This document shows positions 8,283 through 17,438 of a stretch of DNA of 51,399 nucleotides, in pieces (position 1 is the first letter of the stretch; each line of letters starts with the position of its first letter). The notes under the pieces are model-generated. The model was not told where the DNA came from, did no database searches, and saw nothing but the letters and a program-made list of their open reading frames with translations. The position numbers and the translations under genes were made by a program. This stretch comes from Acinetobacter sp. CFCC 10889. Its GTDB lineage: Bacteria; Pseudomonadota; Gammaproteobacteria; Pseudomonadales; Moraxellaceae. The stretch covers positions 1 through 51,399 of the forward strand of contig NZ_LQXQ01000028.1 of assembly GCF_003268395.1 (NCBI RefSeq), in the 5' to 3' direction.

Positions 8283-9185
8283 TTATTCAGTTTTTGAGTG
8301 GCGCTTTGCAATTATAAATGGTGAAGATTTGCCTTGTAAACCGCCACTATGAATCACTAAGATACGACTGTTTTTCCTAAAATAATTTTGAGTAATCAGA
8401 TCAAAAATACCAAAAAGCATTTTTCCTGTATAAATGTGCTCAAGTGAAATTTGATATTTTTTTTCAAAATTTTCAATAAATTGTAATAGTTCAGGCGTGG
8501 TTTTAGCATAACCACCACAACAATAATCATCTAAAATTTTCCAATTAGTTTTTTGCGTCATGTGTGCTACATCTGCGCTGAGAAAATCTCCTTTTAAAGC
8601 GGAAAATCCTAAAATCTGTTGTAGTGAAGTACTGGATTCGATTAAACCTGTGATTGTGCCTCCAGTACCAACGGCACAGCAAATGACATCATAATGATTT
8701 AAATCATCCTTAGACAATATTTCACGACAACCTTGAATAGCAAGATGATTTGTTCCACCCTCAGGGATGATATAACTGTTTGAATATTGGGTTGTAAGTG
8801 TTGTTAAATAGCCTGCATCATCTTTTAGGCGATATTGTTTACGTGAAATAAAGTTGAGTTGCATGCCAAATTGTTGTGCTGTAGCGAGGGTTGGATTAAG
8901 TGGTTGAGAGGCGAGTTCTTCTCCTCGAATGATGCCAATGCTTTGAAAGCCAAAAAGATGTGCAGCATAAGCAGTTGCAGCGATATGATTGGAATAAGCG
9001 CCGCCAAAAGTGATGATTGTCGTTTTGCCTTGCTGTTGTGCAGCTAAAAAATTATATTTCAGCTTATAAAACTTATTGCCTGAAATTTGCGGATGAATTT
9101 GATCAAGCCGACGAATCGTGAGTTGAATCGGTGCATCAACAATAATCCGCTGATCTATAATATCTTGGGCGATGTGACTAAACAT
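8283..9185 (-). CDS. PLP-dependent ACC deaminase / D-cysteine desulfhydrase family enzyme
   Basis: 300-residue fold-type II PLP enzyme. The Schiff-base lysine lies in SGNKFYKLKYN. FGGAYSNHIAATAYAA is the substrate and PLP contact loop, EGGTNHLAIQG is a second conserved loop, and AVGTGGTITGL is the phosphate-binding glycine loop. These are the hallmarks of the 1-aminocyclopropane-1-carboxylate deaminase/D-cysteine desulfhydrase group. Which substrate is used cannot be told from sequence, though in this genus a D-cysteine desulfhydrase-like role is likelier than ACC deaminase. Slightly shorter than YedO/DcyD (about 330 aa). Confidence 0.88.
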   Translation of the reverse strand: MFSHIAQDIIDQRIIVDAPIQLTIRRLDQIHPQISGNKFYKLKYNFLAAQQQGKTTIITFGGAYSNHIAATAYAAHLFGFQSIGIIRGEELASQPLNPTLATAQQFGMQLNFISRKQYRLKDDAGYLTTLTTQYSNSYIIPEGGTNHLAIQGCREILSKDDLNHYDVICCAVGTGGTITGLIESSTSLQQILGFSALKGDFLSADVAHMTQKTNWKILDDYCCGGYAKTTPELLQFIENFEKKYQISLEHIYTGKMLFGIFDLITQNYFRKNSRILVIHSGGLQGKSSPFIIAKRHSKTE

Positions 9186-9224
9186 TATGTTAGATTAAAA
9201 AATCTAAAGTTTAAGGTGCTTTAA

Positions 9225-9707
9225 ATGAATAAACAATTAGAAATACCTGCAATATTACAAGAAATTATAGGGAAAAAATGTTGTAGAAAATATTTAGGTG
9301 AATGGAATAGTTTACATTTAGGATTTGGAGAAAAAATTTATCATTCAAATGAACGGTTGTGTACTCCCTTTTATGGGGAGTGGGAAATTGGTACTTACTT
9401 TGCAAATTGGGAAATTATGCAAGATGGGAACATTATTTTAGATAAAAAATTAAAAAATACCTCAATGGAATTACAACAACAATTAGATGTTATTAATCTT
9501 TGCTGTATAACTAAAATTGAGTTATGCCATACAAATACTAGTGTCTCCTTTATATTTGATCATGACATAGTACTTCGATTTTATGAAAGAAATGAATTAG
9601 AAATGCAGGATATAATAATAGCACATGCTTTTTTACCTAATGAACGGTATGTGGAGTTTCATCCATTGTCTGGTTGGAAAATAGAAAAGTTGATTAAAAA
9701 TAACTAG
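9225..9707 (+). CDS. Hypothetical protein, 160 aa
   Basis: Low-G+C gene encoding a soluble, aromatic- and Cys-rich protein (GEWNSLHLGFGEKIYHSNE, YGEWEIGTYFANWEIM). The middle reads as alternating beta strands, as in small immunity-type or SUKH-like proteins, but I cannot assign a family. AAGG (in TTTAAGGTGCTTTAA) precedes ATG 9225. Only 9 bp separate it from the downstream lipoprotein gene, so the two are probably cotranscribed. Codon use is AT-richer than that of the neighbouring housekeeping genes, consistent with accessory DNA. Confidence 0.68.
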   Translation: MNKQLEIPAILQEIIGKKCCRKYLGEWNSLHLGFGEKIYHSNERLCTPFYGEWEIGTYFANWEIMQDGNIILDKKLKNTSMELQQQLDVINLCCITKIELCHTNTSVSFIFDHDIVLRFYERNELEMQDIIIAHAFLPNERYVEFHPLSGWKIEKLIKNN

Positions 9708-9716
9708 AGTTTTCAT

Positions 9717-10382
9717 ATGATGAATAAAATAATAATTCATTTTTTTCTACTGAGTAGTATATTTTTACTCAGTAGCTGTTCAAAACAGCCTAATTCTGAA
9801 CAGAAAAATACACAACAAGGAAAAGAAAAATCAGCACTAAAAGAACAATATGATGAATGGAAAGTTAAGCAAGATCCTAAACTATTAAAAGAATATCAGC
9901 AATTTTTTGCGAGTTTTATGAAAGCGCCACCACCACTCATGGAACTGGTGACCAATCGAAACTTTGTACCGAAAAATTGTGAATATAAACGCTTTAGCAT
10001 TCCACCCAAAAAATATTGGAATAATCTCAAGTCAAGTTTATTGTTACTAGAAAAATTACATCAAAATGAATATTTTAAAAGCTATACGATTACTGCAACT
10101 TATCGTAATCCTGAGTTAAATACTTGTGTAGATGGAGCTAAAAAAAGCAAACATATACAAAATTTTGCAGTCGATTTTCATATTTTAAACCCGAAAGAAA
10201 CACACAAGACAGATAGTGAAAGATTAGAACAGAAATTATGTGATTTTTGGCGTAAAGAGGGAAAGCAATATAGAATGGGCTTTGGCGTATATGGTAATAA
10301 TCGCTTTCATATTGATACCCAATCCTATCGGACATGGGGAAAAGATTACTCTGCTAAAACATCACCTTGCTTAAAGCATTGA
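9717..10382 (+). CDS. Lipoprotein with M15-like D-Ala-D-Ala carboxypeptidase domain
   Basis: 221 residues with a type II signal peptide and lipobox LSSC (Cys about residue 21), so predicted to be lipid-anchored in the envelope. The C-terminal half has the zinc-peptidase M15 layout: TATYRNPELN, then SKHIQNFAVDFHI (SxHxxxxAxD motif supplying Zn-binding His and Asp), and finally NRFHIDTQSYRTWG supplying the third ligand. Family members cleave D-Ala-containing peptidoglycan cross-links or peptide stems. The Gly usually found in SxHxxGxAxD is Asn here. It sits in a run of three same-strand genes (9225-11054). Start could be ATG 9717 or the adjacent ATG 9720. Confidence 0.8.
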   Translation: MMNKIIIHFFLLSSIFLLSSCSKQPNSEQKNTQQGKEKSALKEQYDEWKVKQDPKLLKEYQQFFASFMKAPPPLMELVTNRNFVPKNCEYKRFSIPPKKYWNNLKSSLLLLEKLHQNEYFKSYTITATYRNPELNTCVDGAKKSKHIQNFAVDFHILNPKETHKTDSERLEQKLCDFWRKEGKQYRMGFGVYGNNRFHIDTQSYRTWGKDYSAKTSPCLKH

Positions 10383-10406
10383 TGTGATTGATAACAAGGA
10401 GCATAC

Positions 10407-11054
10407 ATGTCTCAATGGATCTATAAAACATTTTTTGCATCATTTATTTTGATGAATAGTCATGTCACTTTAGCAAAAAACTCAGTAAAACCTGCGGCTT
10501 ATGAAGTTGATGTTAAAGCGGAAGTGTTAGGACAGGTAGGTCAAGTTAAAATTCAGCGAGAGTTTTGCAATACAGATGGCTATGATTGTGACTATGTTTT
10601 ATATGATGGCAAAGGGCAAAGACAGATTTTAATTGAAGATTGGTCAAGAACTGCCAATGTTTACCAATTTAGCCCAAAATTAATGGGATTTTTGTTTGGG
10701 GCAACAGGTTCGGGACATATATTGACTGTGATCAATGATCAAAACCAACAGAAACAATATGCTGATTTCAAGGCGATGAATGATGCACAAAATTGTATGG
10801 TGACACATGAGCGAGGCTTAAAAAATATGCCTGATTCATTGGTATTCTATAGTGTGCCTGATTTTAGAGTACGTTTGGTTTTAAATGATAAAGTGCCTCA
10901 ATTTAAGGGTTTTAGCTATCCATTAACTGCATATTTTGAGGACAATGGTGATTTTTCATTTAACTTTGATAATGGCAAATCGGGTGAAGATGGACAGCAG
11001 GATGTGATCATTCAAAATCCTTGTCAGGCAAATTATCGCATTGTGATGGATTAG
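10407..11054 (+). CDS. Exported hypothetical protein, 215 aa
   Basis: The Sec signal peptide (FFASFILMNSHVTLA, cleavage near AKN) predicts a periplasmic protein. The mature part is beta-rich with four cysteines (FCNTDGYDCDY, AQNCMV, NPCQAN) that could form two disulfides. No family recognised. An SD (CAAGGAG) lies 7-8 nt before ATG 10407, and the 24-bp gap suggests cotranscription with the M15-like lipoprotein. Confidence 0.74.
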   Translation: MSQWIYKTFFASFILMNSHVTLAKNSVKPAAYEVDVKAEVLGQVGQVKIQREFCNTDGYDCDYVLYDGKGQRQILIEDWSRTANVYQFSPKLMGFLFGATGSGHILTVINDQNQQKQYADFKAMNDAQNCMVTHERGLKNMPDSLVFYSVPDFRVRLVLNDKVPQFKGFSYPLTAYFEDNGDFSFNFDNGKSGEDGQQDVIIQNPCQANYRIVMD

Positions 11055-11163
11055 ATTTTCTACTTTTGTATAAAATAAAAACACTTTATTGTGAATTGTT
11101 TTGCTGTATTTTTAGCCAGAAATGATATGCTGATATAGATAAGAAAATGACAGGGGATATGTC

Positions 11164-11328
11164 ATGAAAAAAATATCAACCATATTCAGTTTATTATTCA
11201 CTGTAATTATAGTGGGTTGTAGCACACAAGAATCCACAACAAGCAAAGCACAGCAACACTCCCGCACGATGATTATTGGTGGTGTGCCTGTACATGACAA
11301 GGACTATCGCTTACTTGCACAAAATTAA
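11164..11328 (+). CDS. Small lipoprotein, 54 aa
   Basis: ATG 11164 lies behind AGGGGATATGTC. The product has a lipoprotein signal peptide (MKKISTIFSLLFTVIIVGC) with lipobox IVGC and a 36-residue polar mature part ending GGVPVHDKDYRLLAQN. This gives a small outer- or inner-membrane lipoprotein of unknown role. The start, SD and lipobox together make it a convincing gene despite its size. Confidence 0.8.
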   Translation: MKKISTIFSLLFTVIIVGCSTQESTTSKAQQHSRTMIIGGVPVHDKDYRLLAQN

Positions 11329-11349
11329 ACAGTGAGTTGATTCTGCATT

Positions 11350-11811
11350 TCATTTTTGAGCGTGTTGCAGTTTATTTAACTGTCTTTTTTCCAACATTGC
11401 ACAAATGATACAGGTGGGCAGAATGACGATTGCCCAAAATATAAGTAACATGTCAAACGTTGGTGAATGAATGAAGTAGAATAAAAGGACCATTGGCAGC
11501 CAAATGAAGCTCACTAAAAAGCCATAAAATCCAGTTTTTAAATAGTTGGCATTTTCAAATTTATTTTCAAAAAAGTATTTAAAACAAAGTCCTGTGATGA
11601 ATGTTGGGATCACGCCTATAAAGCATCCTACAACTAAAGAAATGAGAAAGAGGATGAGCATCATCAACATCGTGGCAGGATCGATTAAACCTGAAAAGAA
11701 TTCCATCGGTCGGTCTTGATATGCGAGAGCATGTCCAACGAATACGATAATTGTGGTTGCAATTGCGAAACCAAAAATGGTGAACTGATTTCCTAAATTA
11801 ATATTTTTCAT
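11350..11811 (-). CDS. Four-helix membrane protein, 153 aa
   Basis: The hydrophobic segments FTIFGFAIATTIIVFVGHAL, MLMMLILFLISLVVGCFIG, FYGFLVSFIWLPMVLLFYF and MLLIFWAIVILPTCIICAML predict a polytopic inner-membrane protein with short loops and a basic C-terminal tail (EKRQLNKLQHAQK, positive-inside). No recognised domain. It converges with the small lipoprotein gene and is divergent from the LysE-type exporter. Confidence 0.75.
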   Translation of the reverse strand: MKNINLGNQFTIFGFAIATTIIVFVGHALAYQDRPMEFFSGLIDPATMLMMLILFLISLVVGCFIGVIPTFITGLCFKYFFENKFENANYLKTGFYGFLVSFIWLPMVLLFYFIHSPTFDMLLIFWAIVILPTCIICAMLEKRQLNKLQHAQK

Positions 11812-11925
11812 TGTGTTTTAGTCATTTTTATTTGAATGATTTACAATAACAAGAAAATGTAAATAAGTTCGTTATTTATTTTTACAATCGGTTAAAATAC
11901 TTCAAAATTTGTTTGGGTAGATTTT

Positions 11926-12549
11926 GTGGAATCTTTAATTGTTTTAGGCTCGATTGCTATCGCTTTGATGCTCGGTGCAATTAGTCCCGGTCCTACATTT
12001 ATTTATGTAGCAAAAAATTCGATTGCGATTTCACGTAAACATGGTCTATTTACTGCTTTGGGGACAGGCACAGGTGCAGCGATTTTTGGTTTGTTGGCAG
12101 TCATGGGCTTACAAGCGATTCTATTGGCTGTACCATCAGCCTATTTAGCCTTGAAAATCTGTGGTGGTCTGTATCTACTTTATTTGGCGTATAAAATTAT
12201 TAAACATGCCAAAGAGCCCATGGAACAGGCGGATGGTACAACTCAAGTGATGAGCTATAAACAAGCCTATCGTTTAGGTTTGATCACACAAATGAGTAAC
12301 CCGAAAATTGCGATTGTTTTAGCCAGTATTTTTACTGCACTTTTACCGAAAGAAATTCCGAGTTATTTTTATGTGGTTTTACCGATGCTGTGTTTTTTTA
12401 TTGATGCAGGTTGGTATTCTTTGGTTGCGGTTGCACTGTCTGCGGAAAAGCCACGCCGTGTGTATTTAAAATTTAAAAAAGTATTTGATCGTGTTGCGGG
12501 TGGAGTCATGACTTTGCTTGGGTTAAAGTTAATTTTTGGGATGAAGTAA
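11926..12549 (+). CDS. LysE/RhtB-family amino-acid exporter
   Basis: 207-residue six-helix transporter. The N-terminal signature (GAISPGPTFIYVAKNSI) and the internal LYLLYLAYKIIKHAKEP motif are typical of the LysE/RhtB superfamily, which exports amino acids and related small molecules across the inner membrane. Length is standard (about 205). Initiation is at GTG 11926, followed by the family-typical short N terminus. A second member of the family lies at 25830-26423. Confidence 0.9.
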   Translation: MESLIVLGSIAIALMLGAISPGPTFIYVAKNSIAISRKHGLFTALGTGTGAAIFGLLAVMGLQAILLAVPSAYLALKICGGLYLLYLAYKIIKHAKEPMEQADGTTQVMSYKQAYRLGLITQMSNPKIAIVLASIFTALLPKEIPSYFYVVLPMLCFFIDAGWYSLVAVALSAEKPRRVYLKFKKVFDRVAGGVMTLLGLKLIFGMK

Positions 12550-12557
12550 TCGGCTTG

Positions 12558-12575
12558 ATCCCAACTGATTGGGAT
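12558..12575. repeat. Short intercistronic hairpin
   Basis: ATCCCAA (12558-12564), a 4-nt loop and TTGGGAT (12569-12575). No T run follows, so it would be a weak terminator or a processing/stabilising hairpin between the LysE-type gene and the downstream hypothetical gene. Confidence 0.5.
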
Positions 12576-12588
12576 AAATAATAGGAAA

Positions 12589-12942
12589 ATGAAACTCAAA
12601 AAATTGAAAGATGCTGTTATTTTTCCGGATGGTGGATCTTTAGAAGCGAGTTGGCTCACTGAGGATGATCAGGATTTTTACGTCACTTTGCAATATCAGC
12701 ATACAAAAAGTGAAGAAAACTCAAGCGATTTCTATGCTTTATATTTTTGTGATGCATATAGTACAAAGCAACATTTTCAAATAATTAAAGACAGTCAGGC
12801 ATATCAGGATTTCATGGAAATGGTGAAACAGTGGATGTCTGAGCATAACTTCACATTAGAATATTTCAAACTCAATGAAAGTACATTAGGCTATGACCAA
12901 GCTTATAATTTTTTTGTTGCGTTGGAAAAAGGGAATTATTAA
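12589..12942 (+). CDS. Hypothetical protein, 117 aa
   Basis: Soluble acidic/aromatic protein (MKLKKLKDAVIFPDGGSLEA...). Predicted mixed alpha/beta, with no signal peptide and no recognised family. SD AATAGGAAA precedes ATG 12589. It is immediately followed by, and probably translationally coupled to, the 12944-13642 gene. Paired small unknown genes of this kind are often immunity or accessory proteins, but nothing here proves that. Confidence 0.68.
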   Translation: MKLKKLKDAVIFPDGGSLEASWLTEDDQDFYVTLQYQHTKSEENSSDFYALYFCDAYSTKQHFQIIKDSQAYQDFMEMVKQWMSEHNFTLEYFKLNESTLGYDQAYNFFVALEKGNY

Positions 12943-12943
12943 G

Positions 12944-13642
12944 TTGGAGGAAAAAATTGAACTACTCGCTTCTGCGAATTGGTCAAAAACTAACTGGGAT
13001 TTAAGTTGGCAACCTGTTATTGATTTAAATGAACTTTTACCGAAAGTCGGTGAAAGTTATGAGATTACTTTGCTAGGTTCTGAAGCTGATCATACCCAAA
13101 ATGGTATTCATTATTTACTTTGGCTACCACCGCACTCTGAACTGAATGGGTTTGATGAGAGATCTACTGAAATTGAAAAATCTTATGTAATTAAAGCAAT
13201 ACTTGATAAAGGTGATTGTCTAGTAAACGAATTTTCAAAGCAATATGAGGGTAAGTTCATTGCAAAAATTTTGGCTGTGAATAAACTACAGGATTGTTTA
13301 CCAAGTATTCAGCCGAGTATGAATAACTCGTTCGTAGGTTATTTTAATAATTTAATGGATTCTTCTATTCAGTATTTTAGTTGGAATGATAATCTTTATC
13401 TGAGTTTACACGATGAATATATTACATATGAACTTTTCTTTAAAAAAAGAGGGAGTGCATTTTTACTTTATTTTGTAAATAATTGGATTTGGGAAAATTA
13501 CGAATGTTATATTTGTAGAATGATTCTAAATGAAAAGCAAACTAAATTTATTAGCAATTTTTTAATATCAACAAATAAACTGATACCAATAAACCAAAAT
13601 CAAACAGAGGTGAATCAGGTGGAAGGTGCTTTATATTATTAA
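12944..13642 (+). CDS. Hypothetical protein, about 232 aa, non-ATG start likely
   Basis: The frame is open from an ATG at 12893, but that start would overlap the upstream gene by 50 bp and has no clear SD. TTG 12944 lies one base after the upstream stop with AAAGGGA at a normal distance. An ATT at 12956 sits right behind GGAGG (12946-12950). The mature sequence (ELLASANWSKTNWDLSWQP, TLLGSEADHTQNGIHYLLWLPP) is soluble and aromatic-rich, of no recognised family. It ends just before a terminator hairpin. Start is uncertain within 12893-12956. Confidence 0.65.
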   Translation: MEEKIELLASANWSKTNWDLSWQPVIDLNELLPKVGESYEITLLGSEADHTQNGIHYLLWLPPHSELNGFDERSTEIEKSYVIKAILDKGDCLVNEFSKQYEGKFIAKILAVNKLQDCLPSIQPSMNNSFVGYFNNLMDSSIQYFSWNDNLYLSLHDEYITYELFFKKRGSAFLLYFVNNWIWENYECYICRMILNEKQTKFISNFLISTNKLIPINQNQTEVNQVEGALYY

Positions 13643-13670
13643 GAAGCCCTTCTTTCAAAAGAGCTTCTTT
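13641..13670 (+). terminator. Probable terminator after the hypothetical pair
   Basis: AAGAAGC (13641-13647) pairs with GCTTCTT (13663-13669), with an inner TCTTT/AAAGA stem. A short T-rich stretch follows. Located between convergent genes. Confidence 0.55.
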
Positions 13671-13680
13671 CGATTTTAAA

Positions 13681-14658
13681 TCAATCTTTAAAATGTACAG
13701 GAATCCACTGATAGCTTTTCCCATCTACTGAATAAATATGCCCAATGCCCGGAAATGGCAAATGTGGTGCTGCAATGGTTTGTCCATATTTAGCATAACC
13801 AGCAAATTGTTTTAAACGAGTTTGAACCGCTTTTTTCGGATCAATATCATATTCAATCGCTGTTTCAGGTTTATCAAATTGTACGGTATGAGAATGTACA
13901 ATATCTCCAATAAAAATCACATCTTCGCCTGTTGTTTTAAGCTTATAACTAAAGTGCCCAGGGGTGTGACCTGCGGTATTGATCACTTCAAAGCTTTTGA
14001 TGTTGTCACCGAGTTTAAAGGTTTTAAATTGCTGTTTAGCTTGATACGGCGCAAGAGCTGCTTTAATTTTCTCAACTGTACCTGTGTAGCCGTCTTTTTT
14101 ATCTTTTGGAATTTTATTGAGCTGTTTTGGGTCTAACCAATAATTGGCTTCATCTTCAGAGACATAAATTGTGGCGTTGGGATAATTTGCCACGCCGTCT
14201 TTACTCACACCACAAGAATGGTCAGGGTGTAAATGTGTGAGCAAAATGGTATCCACTTGTTCGGGTTGATAGCCTGAGGCTTTGAGATTCTTCAGCACAG
14301 AGCCTAGATGTGCGCCAAAGCAATCGGCTGTTCCACTGTCAACCAATACGAGAGAATTTCCTGTATTGACCAAAAAGGCATTAATTGAGGTTTGTACACC
14401 TTTGGCTTGATCTGCATGATATTTCTTTAAAATCTCATGGACTTGGTCTTGGGAAATATCTTTAAATAAAGTCGGTGACATAAAATTTGTGCCATCGAGG
14501 AGGGCTGTGATTTGGGCATTGCCGACTTGATGTTGATAGTAACCTGCGACTTGGGTCTGTTGTTCAATAATCGGGAGGGTTTTAGTTGTTTCCGCTACAG
14601 TCGAAAATGAGCTGAAAAGTGCGATAGAGGCTGTAATGGCTAAAATAGATTTTTTCAT
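13681..14658 (-). CDS. Exported metallo-beta-lactamase-fold hydrolase
   Basis: 325 residues with a Sec signal peptide (MKKSILAITASIALFSSFSTVAE), hence periplasmic. The MBL-fold zinc motif appears as THLHPDHSCG (HxHxDH), followed by TAGHTPGH and GDIVHSHTVQF, giving a complete dinuclear metal site. The organisation matches secreted MBL hydrolases of the lactonase/glyoxalase-II-like subgroup rather than true class B beta-lactamases. The substrate cannot be deduced. It is a monocistronic-looking gene convergent with the hypothetical pair. Confidence 0.88.
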   Translation of the reverse strand: MKKSILAITASIALFSSFSTVAETTKTLPIIEQQTQVAGYYQHQVGNAQITALLDGTNFMSPTLFKDISQDQVHEILKKYHADQAKGVQTSINAFLVNTGNSLVLVDSGTADCFGAHLGSVLKNLKASGYQPEQVDTILLTHLHPDHSCGVSKDGVANYPNATIYVSEDEANYWLDPKQLNKIPKDKKDGYTGTVEKIKAALAPYQAKQQFKTFKLGDNIKSFEVINTAGHTPGHFSYKLKTTGEDVIFIGDIVHSHTVQFDKPETAIEYDIDPKKAVQTRLKQFAGYAKYGQTIAAPHLPFPGIGHIYSVDGKSYQWIPVHFKD

Positions 14659-14730
14659 GATCGTTCAAAGGGAATTATTGTTGTTTGTTTTTTAACATGG
14701 ATTTGGTTTTGTTTGGGCTTTTTATTGATG

Positions 14731-14759
14731 AAAAAAAATCCGCTGAAGCAAGCGGATTT
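14731..14759 (-). terminator. Rho-independent terminator of the 14768-15124 lipoprotein gene
   Basis: Read on the minus strand, AAATCCGCT and the opposing AGCGGATTT form the stem around a short loop, followed by an eight-base T run (A8 at 14731-14738 on the plus strand). Confidence 0.9.
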
Positions 14760-14767
14760 GTTATAGA

Positions 14768-15124
14768 TTATTTTTGACATTCAGGTTGTGAACGATCAAT
14801 CACTTGTGTTCCTTCAACACGATAGCCAATTTGCCCTACAATAAATGCTTGATTCAGTTGAGTAATTACAACATCAGAAAGGGCAACAGTGCAACGATCT
14901 TTTTCAATTGCTTTATCAATAGCTGTTTTAAAGTTTGGAACTCCTAAAGGAAATAAAACTACAGGTACTTTATCTTCGCCGGTTACACGTTGACCTTTAA
15001 CAAATTGATTAGAATTTAAATTATAATTTTTTGTTGATGCTACAGTCATATCAGCCATTCTGATAGCACAACCACTGGTTGCTAATGTACTAACAGCTAA
15101 AGCTACAACAATGAAATTTTTCAT
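14768..15124 (-). CDS. Lipoprotein of unknown function, 118 aa
   Basis: The open frame extends upstream to 15193, but the ATG at 15124 gives a canonical lipoprotein signal peptide (MKNFIVVALAVSTLATSGC, lipobox TSGC) and is the likely start. The mature part contains a second Cys pair (DRCTVALSD, PECQK) that could form a disulfide. The sequence NYNLNSNQFVKGQRVTGEDK and the following PLGVPNFKTAIDKAI resemble small conserved gammaproteobacterial lipoproteins of unknown function. It has its own terminator at 14731-14759. Confidence 0.8.
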   Translation of the reverse strand: MKNFIVVALAVSTLATSGCAIRMADMTVASTKNYNLNSNQFVKGQRVTGEDKVPVVLFPLGVPNFKTAIDKAIEKDRCTVALSDVVITQLNQAFIVGQIGYRVEGTQVIDRSQPECQK

Positions 15125-15204
15125 GATAAACCCACGGGTAATTAAAATTATAAAGCGGGAATATTTTAATAAAAATACGTGAAAAATCAACAAAAAATAA
15201 CAAG

Positions 15205-15234
15205 CAAAAAAGCCCCTACATCAGTAGAGGCTCT
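15205..15234 (-). terminator. Rho-independent terminator of metG
   Basis: On the minus strand, GAGCCTCTAC, TGAT and GTAGGGGCT form the stem-loop with one mismatch, followed by TTTTTT. Confidence 0.88.
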
Positions 15235-15252
15235 CTTTAAAATAACTAAGTT

Positions 15253-17310
15253 TTAAGAAACCTTATCACCTGCTTTCGCACCAGTTTCAGGTGAAATTAC
15301 CCAAACACCTTCGCCATTGCCCGCAGCTAAAACCATACCGTTAGAAATACCAAAGCGCATCTTACGAGGTGCAAGGTTCGCCACCATCACGACTAATTTG
15401 CCTTTTAAGTCTTCAGGTTGGTAAAACTCACGAATACCACTGAATACATTACGTGGTTCAGCTTCACCGACATTTAAAGTCAGTTGAAGAAGTTTGTCAG
15501 AACCTTCAACTGTTGCAGCATCTAAAACTTCTGCCACACGAAGATCAATTTTCATAAAATCTTCGATACCGATAATTTCAGCTTCACCGACTTTAGGTTC
15601 AGGCTTTTTCTCTTTAGCTTTTTCTTTCTTCTTCTCAACTTTTGGAGCTTCGGCAGCAGCAGCTAAAGAATCTTTAGAAGCATCCACCATTGCAGCCACA
15701 GCCTTAGGATCTACACGTTGCATTAAAGGTTGGAACAATGCAATTTCATGATCAACCAATACAGTTTTACTCGATACAAAGTCGAAAGATTCAAGTTTTA
15801 AGAAATCTTGGACTTGCTGTGCAAGTGTAGGAAGTACAGGCGCAAGGTACACAGCCAATTGACGGAATAGGTTAATCCCTACAGAACATACATCATGAAC
15901 TTGTTGCTCTTCACCTTCAATTTTAGCTAAAGCCCAAGGCTTTTTCTCATCAATATATTGATTGGCTTTATCTGCAAGCGCCATGATTTCACGGATTGCA
16001 GTAGAGAATTCACGTGCTTCATAAGATTTGGCAATTGAATCACCAGCATCAATAAAGCTTTGAACCAGTTCAGGTTCTGCACAGGTTGCAGATAATTTAT
16101 TGTCAAATTTGGTGTTAATGAATTTTGCACAACGGCTTGCAATATTCACCACTTTACCGACCAAGTCTGAATTCACTTTTTGCACGAAGTCATCTAAATT
16201 CAAATCAGAATCTTCAACTTTATCTGAAAGTTTAGATGCAAAGTAATAACGTAAATATTCAGGATTTAAATGGTTGAGATAGGTTTCAGCTTTGATGAAT
16301 GTCCCACGTGATTTCGACATTTTCTGACCATTGACTGTCAGGAAGCCATTCACAAACAAACCTGTAGGGGTACGGTAGTTTGCACCTTCAAGCATTGCAG
16401 GCCAGAACAGCGCATGGAAGTAAACGATGTCTTTACCAATGAAGTGATAAACTTCATTTTTAGAATCTTTCTTCCAATAATCGTCAAAGCTTAGATCAGG
16501 ACGTTTGGTTTTAACGTAGTTCTCGAAACTCGACATATAACCAATTGGCGCATCAACCCAAACATAGAAATATTTGTTTGGCGCATCAGGGATTTCAAAG
16601 CCGAAATAAGGCGCATCACGGGAAATATCCCAATCATTCAAGCCATTTTCAAACCATTCATCCAACTTATTGGCGATAGAAACAGGGAGACGACCTTCGT
16701 CACGTGTCCATTTCTGCAAATATTCTGCAAAGTTAGGTAGTTTAAAGAAGTAATGATCTGATGATTTTTCAACAGGCGTTGAACCACTCAAAGTTGATTT
16801 TGGATTGAGTAATTCAGTTGCGTTGTATGTTGTACCGCAAACTTCGCATGAGTCGCCATACTGATCTTCCGCTTTACATTTCGGACATGTGCCTTTGATG
16901 AAACGGTCAGACAGAAACATTTGTTTTTCAGGGTCAAATAACTGTGTCACTGGGCGAATTGCAATATTGCCTGCTTCACGGTTTTTGATATAAATCTCAG
17001 ATGAGCGATTTTTATTTTCTTCGCTATGCGTAGAATCATAATGATCAAAAATGACATTAAAACCATCAAAATCACGGATATGTTCTTTTTGAACATTGGC
17101 GATTTGCGCTTCAGGGCTAATGTCATTCGCTTCAGCACGAAGCATGATCGCTGTACCGTGTGCATCATCCGCGCAGACATAAGTCACGTTATGACCCATT
17201 GCACGCATGGCACGAACCCAGATATCTGCTTGGATGTAACCGAGTAAATGACCCATGTGAATAGGACCATTTGCGTATGGAAGGGCGTTAGTGACTAAGA
17301 TATTTCGCAC
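15253..17310 (-). CDS. metG: Methionyl-tRNA synthetase
   Basis: Class Ia synthetase that charges tRNA-Met, essential for initiation and elongation. The N terminus [15 protein letters not shown] carries the HIGH-type motif HMGH (about residues 19-22). A zinc knuckle CPKC...CEVC lies near residues 140-160, and KMSKS near residues 330-334. The C-terminal tRNA-binding OB-fold domain ([18 protein letters not shown] onward) is joined by a Lys/Glu/Ala-rich linker, indicating the long dimeric form as in E. coli. The open frame starts with a TTG at 17331, but GTG 17310 preceded by GAAAGAGAG gives 685 residues and aligns with the family start. Confidence 0.97.
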   Translation of the reverse strand: MRNILVTNALPYANGPIHMGHLLGYIQADIWVRAMRAMGHNVTYVCADDAHGTAIMLRAEANDISPEAQIANVQKEHIRDFDGFNVIFDHYDSTHSEENKNRSSEIYIKNREAGNIAIRPVTQLFDPEKQMFLSDRFIKGTCPKCKAEDQYGDSCEVCGTTYNATELLNPKSTLSGSTPVEKSSDHYFFKLPNFAEYLQKWTRDEGRLPVSIANKLDEWFENGLNDWDISRDAPYFGFEIPDAPNKYFYVWVDAPIGYMSSFENYVKTKRPDLSFDDYWKKDSKNEVYHFIGKDIVYFHALFWPAMLEGANYRTPTGLFVNGFLTVNGQKMSKSRGTFIKAETYLNHLNPEYLRYYFASKLSDKVEDSDLNLDDFVQKVNSDLVGKVVNIASRCAKFINTKFDNKLSATCAEPELVQSFIDAGDSIAKSYEAREFSTAIREIMALADKANQYIDEKKPWALAKIEGEEQQVHDVCSVGINLFRQLAVYLAPVLPTLAQQVQDFLKLESFDFVSSKTVLVDHEIALFQPLMQRVDPKAVAAMVDASKDSLAAAAEAPKVEKKKEKAKEKKPEPKVGEAEIIGIEDFMKIDLRVAEVLDAATVEGSDKLLQLTLNVGEAEPRNVFSGIREFYQPEDLKGKLVVMVANLAPRKMRFGISNGMVLAAGNGEGVWVISPETGAKAGDKVS

Positions 17311-17438
17311 GGATATAACTCTCTTTCTCAAAGTTAATACAAGATGAATAATTTTAGCGTAAATGGTGAAAAGTTGCTTGAGAGATTTAATAGATTAATT
17401 TTTGTGAATATTCATGATGAAAAATACACTCAGTGTGC

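Noticed and set aside
13681..14658. Acquired class B beta-lactamase
   Set aside because: The MBL-fold zinc site is present but the sequence groups with general secreted hydrolases; no resistance-gene context or mobile element nearby.
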